NCBI GenBank assembly: GCA_008501835.1
Contig: QQUB01000115.1
Span: 1 to 15,178, forward strand
From: Bacteroidota bacterium
GTDB lineage: Bacteria; Bacteroidota; Bacteroidia; Chitinophagales; Saprospiraceae
Length of the DNA stretch: 15,178 bases
Direction of reading: 5' to 3'
Part shown: positions 5,902 through 13,883 of the stretch, one piece after another
Position numbering within the stretch: position 1 is the stretch's first letter
Layout: each line of letters begins with the position of its first letter
Program-made: the position numbers and the translations under genes
The notes under the pieces: model-generated
The model's input: the letters and a program-made list of their open reading frames with translations, nothing else
Told to the model about the DNA's origin: nothing
Database searches by the model: none

Positions 5902-7302
5902 ATGGCTATGCCGGATAAACTATACGCCATAGTAGATATCGAGACCACAGGTGGTCGTGCAAGCAGGGATAAAATTACGGAAATTGCCATAGTTTTACAC
6001 GATGGCTATGAAATAATTGATACTTTCGAAACGCTTATCAATCCGGAGACCTACATCCCATACGGGATAACGGAATTGACCGGTATTTCCCAGGAAATGG
6101 TCGAAGATGCCCCAAAGTTTTATGAGGTGGCCAAGGAGATAGTCGAATTGACAGAGGGTTGTGTATTTGTAGCCCATAATGTAAGATTTGATTATGGTTT
6201 TCTCAGGGCTGAATTTAAACGATTAGGTTATAGTTATTCCCGCAAACAACTATGTACAGTTCGTCTAAGCAGGAAAACAATTCCCGGCCTGGGTTCCTAT
6301 GGACTAAGCAGCCTTATCCGGTATATGGGTATTGAGGTTAACAACCGTCACCGGGCCATGGGAGATGCCATGGCTACCGCAGAGTTGTTCCGACGAATCA
6401 TGGAGGCTCAGGAGAATAAAACGGAGGTAAAAAGCATGGTCAACATGGGCATCAAGGAGTCCAAATTGCCCAAAAATCTCAGTATTGCGGACATCCATGC
6501 CTTGCCGGAAGAGTGTGGCGTTTATTATATGCATGATGTCGAAGGAAAAGTTGTCTACGTCGGCAAGAGCATCGACATTAAAAAAAGAATTGCCAGCCAC
6601 TTTGCTGAACAAACCAATAAAGCTGCACGATTACAAGAACTTGTGCACGATATTACCTTTGAACTTACCGGTAGTGAATTAATTGCCTTGCTTTTAGAAT
6701 CTCATGAGATCAAACGCATCCGCCCTCCGGTGAACCGTGCTCAACGTAGCCGCAGATTTCCTTTTGCTGTTCATTATTATTACAATGACGACGGTTTCAT
6801 TTGTTTTGATGTGGCCAGAGTCATGGCCAAAGATCGTTCCAAATATCATCTGCTCTCGGAATACCCAAAACCTGGCATTGCTAAAGGAAGGCTCAATATG
6901 ATTCTTGAGGACTTCGAACTTTGTGCGAAATTCTGCAATGTCCAGAAAGGAAGTGGCCCTTGTTTTAATTATCACATCAGTAAATGCCATGGAGCCTGCG
7001 CAGGAAAGGAAGACAGGGATAGTTACAATGAACGGGCGCATGAGGCTCTTGAGTCCCTGACAGCCATTTTCAAAGAGAATTTTTTCTTACTTGATAAGGG
7101 ACGGAATGATGACGAAAAGGCAGTTGTGTTAGTCAAAGATGGTAACTATCAGGGATTTGGATATATAGATGCTAACGGGCAGGTTGATCTCACAACCTTG
7201 CATGACTCAATCACTTTCTATGAAGGCAATCCCGAAACTACCCGGATTATCCAATCTTATTTAAGTAAACATTCTGAGGTGAAGGTTATTCGAATCGATT
7301 AA
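5902..7302 (+). CDS. DnaQ-like DEDDh exonuclease fused to a UvrC-type GIY-YIG nuclease module
   Basis: This 466-residue protein has two parts. Residues 7-168 are a 3'-5' exonuclease of the Pol III epsilon type: ExoI DIETTG (Asp12, Glu14), ExoII HNVRFDYGF (Asp97) and ExoIII HRAMGDAMATAELF (His150, Asp155), a complete DEDDh set. Residues 203-280 are a GIY-YIG domain: CGVYYM, VVYVGKS, Arg229, Glu266 in LLLESHEIK and Asn278, the set UvrC uses for the 3' incision. Residues 290-370 continue to resemble UvrC, including Cys341, Cys345, Cys354, Cys362 and Cys366. The layout recalls the epsilon/UvrC fusion Rv2191 of Mycobacterium tuberculosis and similar Bacteroidota proteins often annotated as Pol III epsilon. 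No helix-hairpin-helix or UvrB-binding region follows. A DNA repair or processing role is inferred. ATG 5902 is used; Met3 is an alternative. Confidence 0.9.
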   Translation: MAMPDKLYAIVDIETTGGRASRDKITEIAIVLHDGYEIIDTFETLINPETYIPYGITELTGISQEMVEDAPKFYEVAKEIVELTEGCVFVAHNVRFDYGFLRAEFKRLGYSYSRKQLCTVRLSRKTIPGLGSYGLSSLIRYMGIEVNNRHRAMGDAMATAELFRRIMEAQENKTEVKSMVNMGIKESKLPKNLSIADIHALPEECGVYYMHDVEGKVVYVGKSIDIKKRIASHFAEQTNKAARLQELVHDITFELTGSELIALLLESHEIKRIRPPVNRAQRSRRFPFAVHYYYNDDGFICFDVARVMAKDRSKYHLLSEYPKPGIAKGRLNMILEDFELCAKFCNVQKGSGPCFNYHISKCHGACAGKEDRDSYNERAHEALESLTAIFKENFFLLDKGRNDDEKAVVLVKDGNYQGFGYIDANGQVDLTTLHDSITFYEGNPETTRIIQSYLSKHSEVKVIRID

Positions 7303-7380
7303 AAGTTTTTTGCTGGTTTCATATCGTTTCATTTTAGTAAGAGGACAAAATTAGTTTTGATCAAATTACTTTATCGATCA

Positions 7381-7483
7381 TGGAGGCACAGAGAGTTGTT
7401 ACGCTGAGTTTCGCAAAGATCTCGCAGAGTACCGCTGAGAATAATAATATCCCGCGGCCCTCAGCCCTTCTTAGCGGTCCTCC
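7381..7483. repeat. Degenerate intergenic repeat with hairpin potential (GCAGAG/ACCGCTGAG type)
   Basis: This segment reads GGAGGCACAGAGAG, then CGCAAAGATCTCGCAGAG and ACCGCTGAGAA (7431-7441), which pairs with TTCTTAGCGGT (7468-7478) at 10 of 11 positions. An outer GGAGG (7382-7386)/CCTCC (7479-7483) extends the fold. It resembles the widespread CGCAGAG-type intergenic repeats of environmental bacteria. It lies downstream of the exonuclease-GIY-YIG gene, in the 486-bp gap 7303-7788; there is no T run after the stem. Nothing else was found in this gap besides the short repeat at 7613 and the terminator at 7706. Confidence 0.6.
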
Positions 7484-7612
7484 TGACATTACCTGTACGG
7501 GATAGATCATCTGCGGTATAGCCCGATTGTTTCACTTCAGGAAAACATTAGATTCGAAGTAGTTCTGTTCACCTACTTTGTTTCAAATTGATTCAGGTAA
7601 TTTGAGATTTAA

Positions 7613-7650
7613 GACCACGAAGGACACTGAGAAGACACAGGAGTTACAGA
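7613..7650. repeat. Degenerate ACCACGAAGG-type intergenic repeat fragment
   Basis: ACCACGAAGGACACTGAGAA followed by GACACAGGAGTTACAG resembles the common ACCACGAAGGCACGAAG-type dispersed repeat. It has no coding capacity and lies between the 7381 repeat and the terminator at 7706-7738. Confidence 0.45.
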
Positions 7651-7705
7651 CATCTAAATGAAACTATCGTGAAACAACATGAGACTTTTTGAACCCAATT
7701 CTTAC

Positions 7706-7738
7706 AAAAAAAGGCAGCCCCGGAACCCCGGAGCCGCC
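7706..7738 (-). terminator. Rho-independent terminator of the Kazal/PKD gene
   Basis: On the minus strand an 11-bp stem GGCGGCTCCGG / CCGGGGCTGCC (two G-U wobbles) with loop GGTT is followed directly by seven T. It begins 51 bases past the stop codon of the 7789-10833 gene. Confidence 0.9.
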
Positions 7739-7788
7739 TCAAAGAAAGCCTTAAAATTTTAGCTTTCAAATGGTTCTAAACGTGAATA

Positions 7789-10700
7789 TTAATCCTTAAC
7801 AACTTTTATTGTAGTCGTAGCTGTTCCACTTTGGATGCGAGCGAAATAAAGCCCGTCCGCCAGTTGAGCTACATCGATAGTCGCTGTATTGATTCCTTTG
7901 ATACCAGCACCTCTCTGAGAAGTCAGCAATGAACCGTCAAGACTGATCAACTCAATATTGTAATTGCCAGCTTCAGCAAGATTGAATTTGAAATTAGCCG
8001 TTCTGGTTACCGGATTAGGGAATACAGTAGTTTCTGAGATAGCCTCCACCTCATCAACATCAGTCGTTAGTGAGTATTGAGGAGTTCCTGTAAAGCCATC
8101 TTCATCATCTCCTTCGCCTATGGTAACCGTAGCGGTAAATGCATTGGTACAACCATCCGCTGTAGTGATCGTCAGTGTTACATCATAAATACCAGGACCT
8201 TCATACTCGTGGATGGTAATGAATTCATCACTTGTAGTTCCGTCTCCGAAATCCCAGTTGAATTCAACAGCATCCGGGCTGGACATATTCAGGAAGAATA
8301 CGGTATTCTCCCCTACTCCGGTAGCTGGGTCTCCTCCGATAAATGGAACAAACAGTGCGACACACTCGCTTTCGTACCAAACATCCGGGTCAGAGAATAC
8401 CAACATGGTTACAGAGCTTGAGCAATCTTCATTACCTACGGTTAATGTTACCAGGTAAATTCCAGGATTTTCATAGGTGTGTACAGGATTCTGTTCATCA
8501 CTGCTGTTGCCATCACCAAAGTCCCAGATCCAGTAATCGTTCTCACCAATGGAAGCATCGAAGAATGCAAATGAAGTTCCGGCATCATTGGCCAGTTCGA
8601 AGTAGAACAACGCCTGACAATCAGGACCTTCGTAGTATCCATCATCCGCAACACATAAGTGCAATACGTAAACTGATGTACAACCTTCTGAAGTTTCAAT
8701 TTCAAGTACTACCTCATAAATTCCTTCCTCTTCATAAGTATGCTCAGGATTTTGCTCATTACTGGTATTTCCATCTCCGAAATCCCATGCCCATGCAACG
8801 ATTTCGCCCTCTGAAGTATAAGATGCATCGGTGAAGACAACCTCAAGACCAATGACTCCAATTGGGTTATCAGATTCTACATAGAAATCTGCATAACAAT
8901 CCTGCTCCCAGTCACAATCAACAAAGTATTGAGGATCAAACCCTTCACATTCTGCGAAGCAAGCATTCGGGAAGGTCAAAACTCCACCCCAGTCGGTGAT
9001 TACACAAACAGGATCCCATTCATCAGGGCAATCACAATTATCATCACAATCTATATAACTATCCGGTCCGTAGCCTTCACATTGTGCAAAACAGAAGTTT
9101 ACAAACTCTATGATTTCTCCTGTTTCAGTGATTACACAAACAGGATCATAATAATCAGGGCACTCACAGCCGTCGCAAACGAAATATTGATCAGCCGTAA
9201 ATCCTTCACACTCCGCATAACATGGATTCGGGAAGGTAATAATACCTCCATCTGGAGTAGCCACACACACAGGGTTCCACACATCCGGGCATACACAGTC
9301 ATCATCACAATCTACAAATGAATCGTCTCCAAAGCCGGCACAGTTAGCGAAACAAGCATTTGGGAAGGTAATAATTCCAGCACCGGTTGCCACACATACA
9401 GGCTCCCAAACATCCGGGCAGTTACAATCGTCTTCGCAGTCAACAAATGAGTCAGGACCATATCCTTCACACTGAGCGAAACAGAAATTATCAAACTCTA
9501 TGATGATTCCATCTTCTGTCAATACACATACAGGGTCATAAAATTCAGGACATTCGCAACCATCACATGGGAAATATACATCAGGACCAAATCCTTCACA
9601 TTCGGCGAAACAAGCATTAGGGAAGGTAAGGAAACCTCCGGATGGCGTAGCAACACAAACTGGATCCCATTCGTCCGGACATTCGCAGTCGTCATCACAA
9701 TCTATGAAACTGTCAGGACCGTATCCTTCACATTCCGCATAACATTCATTTGGGAAGGTAAGAATGGCTCCTCCGGCTGCGACGCATACCGGATCCCAAA
9801 CATCATCACATTCACAATCATCGCAATCGACGAAAGAGTCAGCGCCATAACCATCACACATAGCGTAGCATTCATTGGAATAGGTAATTATGTCGCCTGC
9901 ATCATTAATTACACAGACCGGTGCCCAGAGATCATAACAATTACAATCGTCATCACAATCAACGAAGCTATCCTCTCCATATCCTTCGCACTCGGCAAAA
10001 CATTCATTTGGAAATTCAATTATTTCTCCGTCAGGTGTTATTACACAAACAGGATCCCAAATCAGATAACAGTCACACGGGTCATCCCATTCACAATCAA
10101 AAATATCCTCATCCGTATATCCTTCACATTCTGCAAAACAAATGTTGCTAAAGGTAATCGTATCACCCAGTGCTGTTACCACACATACCGGATCCCAGTA
10201 ATCGGGGCAAACACAATCAATGGTTTCATCTAACCAGATTACAGAAGTAAAGGAAGCAGAACAGGAATCATTGGAAATGGTTAAAGTAACCACATACTCT
10301 CCTGGTTCCGCCCATTCATGGATTGGGTTTTGCTCGGTACTTGAAGTTCCGTCACCAAAATCCCAAAACCAGGCATTAGCTGGTGGGAAAACATATGACA
10401 GGTCGAAAAAGGCAGCCTCATAAGGCTCGACCCCGATTTGTTCATAATAGAAAAAAGCATCACAAATAACCTCAGGATCATCAGGATCATCATCTCCGCA
10501 AATATAGAAATCCACCTCTACGGATACATCTCCATCCGCAACCGTAATGAATTCCTGATGCTCTTCGCCTGTGCAGAAGTCAAAAACACTGATGATGGCC
10601 AGAAAATCCACAATCGGAGAAGGTTCTCCCTGGAACTCCAGCAAATATTCACCTGATTCATCTGTAAATGCCTCCCAGACGTTGCCATCTGCAGTGAGGA

Positions 10701-10833
10701 CCATAACAGGGTAGCCGGGAACAGGCTGTGCATCTTCACCTGCATAAACGAATCCGCTTACTGTCACATTTTGGGCCATGACCCAAAAGCTCAAAAGCAT
10801 CAAACCCAAGGTGTAAAAGGTTTTTAATTTCAT
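7789..10833 (-). CDS. Secreted protein with ten Kazal-like modules, four PKD domains and a T9SS sorting domain
   Basis: This 1014-residue protein starts with a signal peptide (cleavage near Ala20-Gln21). An N-terminal beta domain at about 21-112 resembles carboxypeptidase regulatory-like domains. PKD domains with the WDFGDG motif lie at about 124-204, 646-727, 739-815 and 824-906. Residues 207-640 hold ten tandem cysteine-rich modules of 43-46 residues, each with six cysteines (C-x-C, then x7-C in the PVC motif, N-x-C, C, C). The N-x-C and PVC spacing resembles Kazal inhibitors. The last 80 residues (VFPNPV to VVKD) are a type A T9SS sorting domain, so it is probably exported and anchored or released at the surface. 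Composition is very Asp/Glu-rich. A protease-inhibitor role is possible; an adhesin or structural role is equally plausible. A strong terminator follows at 7706. Confidence 0.9.
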   Translation of the reverse strand: MKLKTFYTLGLMLLSFWVMAQNVTVSGFVYAGEDAQPVPGYPVMVLTADGNVWEAFTDESGEYLLEFQGEPSPIVDFLAIISVFDFCTGEEHQEFITVADGDVSVEVDFYICGDDDPDDPEVICDAFFYYEQIGVEPYEAAFFDLSYVFPPANAWFWDFGDGTSSTEQNPIHEWAEPGEYVVTLTISNDSCSASFTSVIWLDETIDCVCPDYWDPVCVVTALGDTITFSNICFAECEGYTDEDIFDCEWDDPCDCYLIWDPVCVITPDGEIIEFPNECFAECEGYGEDSFVDCDDDCNCYDLWAPVCVINDAGDIITYSNECYAMCDGYGADSFVDCDDCECDDVWDPVCVAAGGAILTFPNECYAECEGYGPDSFIDCDDDCECPDEWDPVCVATPSGGFLTFPNACFAECEGFGPDVYFPCDGCECPEFYDPVCVLTEDGIIIEFDNFCFAQCEGYGPDSFVDCEDDCNCPDVWEPVCVATGAGIITFPNACFANCAGFGDDSFVDCDDDCVCPDVWNPVCVATPDGGIITFPNPCYAECEGFTADQYFVCDGCECPDYYDPVCVITETGEIIEFVNFCFAQCEGYGPDSYIDCDDNCDCPDEWDPVCVITDWGGVLTFPNACFAECEGFDPQYFVDCDWEQDCYADFYVESDNPIGVIGLEVVFTDASYTSEGEIVAWAWDFGDGNTSNEQNPEHTYEEEGIYEVVLEIETSEGCTSVYVLHLCVADDGYYEGPDCQALFYFELANDAGTSFAFFDASIGENDYWIWDFGDGNSSDEQNPVHTYENPGIYLVTLTVGNEDCSSSVTMLVFSDPDVWYESECVALFVPFIGGDPATGVGENTVFFLNMSSPDAVEFNWDFGDGTTSDEFITIHEYEGPGIYDVTLTITTADGCTNAFTATVTIGEGDDEDGFTGTPQYSLTTDVDEVEAISETTVFPNPVTRTANFKFNLAEAGNYNIELISLDGSLLTSQRGAGIKGINTATIDVAQLADGLYFARIQSGTATTTIKVVKD
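8914..10215 (-). repeat. Coding tandem repeats (ten Kazal-like units, about 132 bp each)
   Basis: The first cysteine of each unit is at residues 207, 253, 297, 340, 383, 426, 470, 513, 556 and 600 of the encoded protein. Units 4-5-6 and 7-8-9 correspond at an exact 130-residue offset. Unit 4 and 7 are shortened in the same loop, 5 and 8 both end YF-x-CDG, and 6 and 9 both carry NFCFAQCEGYGPDS. This implies a 390-bp three-unit duplication. Confidence 0.9.
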
Positions 10834-10883
10834 TTTTTTGTACTTTTGTTTTGGTTAAATAATTGTAGAATATTTATTTTTCC

Positions 10884-10919
10884 ACACAGCCACCTATTCT
10901 CAGGTGGTTGTGTTTTTTT
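10884..10919 (+). terminator. Hairpin with T tract, plus-strand orientation, between two minus-strand genes
   Basis: ACACAGCCACCT (10884-10895), loop ATTCTC, AGGTGGTTGTGT (10902-10913) form a 12-bp stem with one G-U wobble, and the T run 10913-10919 follows on the plus strand. It abuts the stop codon of the dockerin-like gene. On the minus strand the hairpin is followed by GGAAAAATAAAT rather than T, so it is canonical only for plus-strand transcription; it may still mark the 3' end of the minus-strand gene. Confidence 0.65.
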
Positions 10920-12039
10920 ATCTATTAATGATAATCTTTTTCGTCAATACCCCGGAGTCCGTGTAGATTTGAATACAGTACAAACCTCCCGGAAAGTCCT
11001 CCGGTAAGTCCACTTTAAAATTCCTCTCCTCTCGAATTGTGAATGCTCTCAGTAATTGACCAAAACTATTTACCAGAGCAACTTCTTTTATCACTGTTGG
11101 AGATTCTATTCGAATAAAATCCTGCGCTGGATTAGGATAAACCCGAATTCCTGCAAGATCAGGATCATTTGTACTCAACGGCAATGCATCCGGCCCATAG
11201 ACCATCACACTCACGCTGTCAGAGGCAATTGGCACCGTCCAGAAATCTCCATTAACTGCCTTGATTTCTTTAATGTTAATAATCACATTGGAACTATCGG
11301 TCGGAGAAGCAAGCAATGTTCCCAGGTCATCAATAACAATTAAAGAAACCGTTCCTATCTTACCCGATCCATCTACCGGATAATTGCCTTTCCGGCTTAT
11401 GGCGATTTCTTTGGAACCAATTTCATCTTCAGGGCCAATAAAATCAAAACTGCCTTCACCGGAATTAATCCAGGAGCTTTCATCAAAGGTAAATTCAATG
11501 TCGGCAATATAATCTGAATCATATTCAATGGTAAATGCAATCCCCTGGAAGGACTCCAGCGGTAATTCCTCCGAACCCAATAATACTGGTATTTCTATAT
11601 AAGTACCTGATGTTGGATAATCAGGGACCTCATTTTTGTCGAGAATCAGTTGAGAATGAATGTCTGGAACCCCTTCATAAAAGTTGACAAACTCAGTTCC
11701 GCCATCATGAACTTGTCCGTAATTGGAGGAAATAGTTGCAAGATCGAGGAAATTAACTACTCCATTTCCATCTGCATCAGCGAAGGCATAATTCAATCCT
11801 TGCGGGAAAAATTCTTCCCAGGTAACCGGAATGGCCTGAGTGGCAGGCTGTCCACCGGTTTCCAAACGCGCAGGACCAGTTGTCCCCCAGGCATAACCAA
11901 CATTGAGAACATCCAAATGATTTACCTGTCCGTTGTTGTCAGCATCACCGGGAAACACCTGTCCCCTAGCAACATTGAGTTGCATAGTCAAAAATATCAG
12001 GGAGAGCGCTGTACAATACCGTAAAAACTTTACGAGCAT
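10918..12039 (-). CDS. Secreted dockerin-like / cohesin-like protein with T9SS sorting domain
   Basis: This is a 373-residue protein. Residues 1-26 are a signal peptide (cleavage near ARG-Q27). Two dockerin-type calcium loops follow: GDADNNGQVNHLDVL (ligands Asp32, Asp34, Asn36, Asp43) and ADADGNGVVNFLDLATI (Asp88, Asp90, Asn92, Asp99). They are separated by about 44 residues rather than the roughly 20 of classical type I dockerins. Residues about 146-280 form a beta-rich domain reminiscent of cohesin (inferred, low identity expected). From residue 299 (VYPNPAQDFIRIE) to the end is a T9SS type A sorting domain. This architecture recurs in Saprospiraceae. A structural or adhesive surface role is inferred; there is no catalytic domain. 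The gene lies 84 bp upstream of the Kazal/PKD gene on the same strand, so co-expression is possible. Confidence 0.85.
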   Translation of the reverse strand: MLVKFLRYCTALSLIFLTMQLNVARGQVFPGDADNNGQVNHLDVLNVGYAWGTTGPARLETGGQPATQAIPVTWEEFFPQGLNYAFADADGNGVVNFLDLATISSNYGQVHDGGTEFVNFYEGVPDIHSQLILDKNEVPDYPTSGTYIEIPVLLGSEELPLESFQGIAFTIEYDSDYIADIEFTFDESSWINSGEGSFDFIGPEDEIGSKEIAISRKGNYPVDGSGKIGTVSLIVIDDLGTLLASPTDSSNVIINIKEIKAVNGDFWTVPIASDSVSVMVYGPDALPLSTNDPDLAGIRVYPNPAQDFIRIESPTVIKEVALVNSFGQLLRAFTIREERNFKVDLPEDFPGGLYCIQIYTDSGVLTKKIIINR

Positions 12040-12064
12040 AAGTAGGTCACTTTTTATTGCATTG

Positions 12065-12095
12065 TAAATTTACCACCAGAAAATGTGAGAAACAA
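12065..12095 (-). promoter_or_regulatory. Candidate promoter of the dockerin-like gene
   Basis: On the minus strand TTG (12095-12093) is followed after 20 bases by TAAATTTA (12072-12065), close to the Bacteroidota -33 TTG / -7 TAnnTTTG pattern, 26 bases before the ATG at 12039. The rest of the divergent gap 12040-12273 is AT-rich and has an 8-bp inverted repeat GATTTTTT/AAAAAATC (12169-12191). I see no clear plus-strand promoter for the gene at 12274. Confidence 0.4.
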
Positions 12096-12273
12096 TTACA
12101 TATTTCACAAATTATCAGTATTTTTTCATTTGATTGCAAGCATTAGTCATTGACAATCATATAATTAGGATTTTTTTTATCTTAAAAAATCATAAAAACA
12201 TCCATAAATTGACAGAAAATTATTTTTCTTTGTTAACTAAATGACATTTTCAGACTAGCGGAAAAAAGTTAAA

Positions 12274-13689
12274 ATGATAAAAAGCAAACTGGTTGAACTG
12301 TTAAAACAATTTGATCGCAAGGATTGGAGAGCTTTCAGCAATTACCTCCACTCACCATATTTCAATAAAAGTGAAGAAGTTATTTCGTTAATGGAATTGT
12401 TAAAACTGAAAGCAGAGAAGTCCTTTCCCGCTTCAGAAATGAAAAGAGCAACAGTCTTTAAGGAGATTTTTCCAAATCAACCATATAATGACAAAAACCT
12501 GAACCATTTGATGAGCCAGCTTTTCAAACACGCTGAACGCTTTTTGAGTATTGAGGCTTTTGAACAGGATGGTATCTTGCCTGATTACTACCTTCTTAAC
12601 ACATATGTTGACCGAAAACTGGACAAACCCTATCAGCTGGCTTTCAGGAGAGCTCAAAAAAAACTTAACGACTCCCCTTATCGGGATGAAAATTATTATT
12701 TTCAGGAATACCTGTTGGAAGATATCGCCGATAAACATTTTCAAGCCAAAGAATTGAGGCAATACGATGAACACCTGGAAAGAGCTTCGGCCGCATTTGA
12801 CAGATTCTACTATACCCAAAAACTCAAATACCTCGTAGCTAAACTTGGCTGGGAGAAAATTATTTCAAAACCATTTGAGAGACCAATGATGGAAGAGGTT
12901 AAGTCCATCATTAAAAATTACGATTTATTGGAGGTCCCGCAGATTAAGGTCTATTTTCAGTTATTGCTGATGCTAACCAAACAGGACTCTGAACCATATT
13001 ATGAAGAATTGAAAGACAATCTGGCGCTCTATTCGAAGTTCTTCCCCAAAAAAGAACTGACGAACCTTTATTCTTTTATTAGTAATTATTGCGCCGAAAA
13101 AATCCGTAAAGGAGATAAAAAATACACCCAGGAACTAATGGATGTTTATATAAAAGGTCTGGAAGATGGATTTTTCCTCGATGATGGGATGGTTTCTCCC
13201 TGGTTGTTTAAAAACATGGTCAAGCTTGGCATCGGATTGAAAAATTATTCGTGGACCGCAGATTTTATTGCGAACTACAGTGAAAGATTGCCGGAAGAGA
13301 AAAGAAAGGATGCTTATTATTTCAATATGGCTGACATGTTTTACGCTCAAAAAAAATATGACGAAGCAATTTTTTATTTGAATCAGGTAGAGTTTTCTGA
13401 CGTTCATTACAGCCTTGGGGCCAAAGAATTGTTGCTGCGCCTTTATTACACTATTGGTGAAACTGAAGCATTTCTCTCCCTGGTATTTTCCTTCAGGATT
13501 TATTTAAAGAGAAATAAACTGATCACTTCAGAGACCAAAACGGCTTATGATAATTTCATCCGTTTCGTTCATCAGCTGCATAAAAATGATGCAAAAAAGA
13601 TTGAGATCATTGAAGAAAAAATCAATAAAACGAAGTTATTGATTGCCAGAAACTGGTTGCAACAGCAAGTTAATTTAAAGAGAATATAA
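12274..13689 (+). CDS. Conserved-type helical protein of unknown function (TPR-like region)
   Basis: The 471 residues are almost entirely predicted helix, rich in Lys, Glu, Leu, Tyr and Phe. There is no signal peptide or membrane segment, so it is probably cytoplasmic. The N-terminus (FDRKDWRAFSNYLHSPYFNK) resembles the start of uncharacterised Bacteroidota proteins with an F-x-x-x-L-x-SPYFNK element; I recall the pattern but not a function. Residues 346-378 (AYYFNMADMFYAQKKYDEAI onward) look like a tetratricopeptide repeat, and helical-repeat character seems to extend through the C-terminal half. The ATG follows GGAAAAAAG at a suitable distance, the best Shine-Dalgarno-like sequence in the window. 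It stands between two T9SS cargo genes on the opposite strand. No enzyme motif is seen. Confidence 0.75.
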   Translation: MIKSKLVELLKQFDRKDWRAFSNYLHSPYFNKSEEVISLMELLKLKAEKSFPASEMKRATVFKEIFPNQPYNDKNLNHLMSQLFKHAERFLSIEAFEQDGILPDYYLLNTYVDRKLDKPYQLAFRRAQKKLNDSPYRDENYYFQEYLLEDIADKHFQAKELRQYDEHLERASAAFDRFYYTQKLKYLVAKLGWEKIISKPFERPMMEEVKSIIKNYDLLEVPQIKVYFQLLLMLTKQDSEPYYEELKDNLALYSKFFPKKELTNLYSFISNYCAEKIRKGDKKYTQELMDVYIKGLEDGFFLDDGMVSPWLFKNMVKLGIGLKNYSWTADFIANYSERLPEEKRKDAYYFNMADMFYAQKKYDEAIFYLNQVEFSDVHYSLGAKELLLRLYYTIGETEAFLSLVFSFRIYLKRNKLITSETKTAYDNFIRFVHQLHKNDAKKIEIIEEKINKTKLLIARNWLQQQVNLKRI

Positions 13690-13710
13690 TGAGGTTTCAA
13701 GATTGAGTAC

Positions 13711-13815
13711 CACGCAGATGCCACAGCATTACACAGATGAAAAAAATTAAATTCTTATGCCCAAACACAAGATACTATTCAATTCTATTCTGCGTTTATC
13801 TGCGAAATCTGCGTG
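13711..13815. repeat. Inverted repeat of CGCAGAT-type intergenic sequence between convergent genes
   Basis: CACGCAGAT (13711-13719) pairs with ATCTGCGTG (13807-13815), and imperfect pairing extends through ACACAGAT (13731-13738) and TCTGCG (13789-13794). The ATCTGCGTTTATCTGCGAAA-like wording matches a dispersed repeat type common in many bacteria. It fills the 194-bp gap between the convergent genes ending at 13689 and 13884 and could act as a bidirectional stop, though no T run follows. Confidence 0.7.
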
Positions 13816-13883
13816 ATTTATTTTCTCTATAGACACCAGCCAGCGTCATTACCTGCAGCTCAGGGTTCCCATTCACCCAATCC

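Noticed and set aside
7356..7365. 10-bp palindrome TTTGATCAAA downstream of the exonuclease gene
   Set aside because: Short palindromes of this AT content occur by chance, and no further context supports a site.
8343..8834. Plus-strand open frame of 163 codons opposite the Kazal/PKD gene
   Set aside because: It is antisense to PKD coding sequence, low-complexity in composition and without recognisable domain; the minus-strand frame clearly encodes PKD domains.
8914..10215. Regularly spaced repeats that could suggest a CRISPR array
   Set aside because: The period is about 132 bp, the repeats are degenerate, and they translate in one frame as Kazal-like modules within a long open gene.
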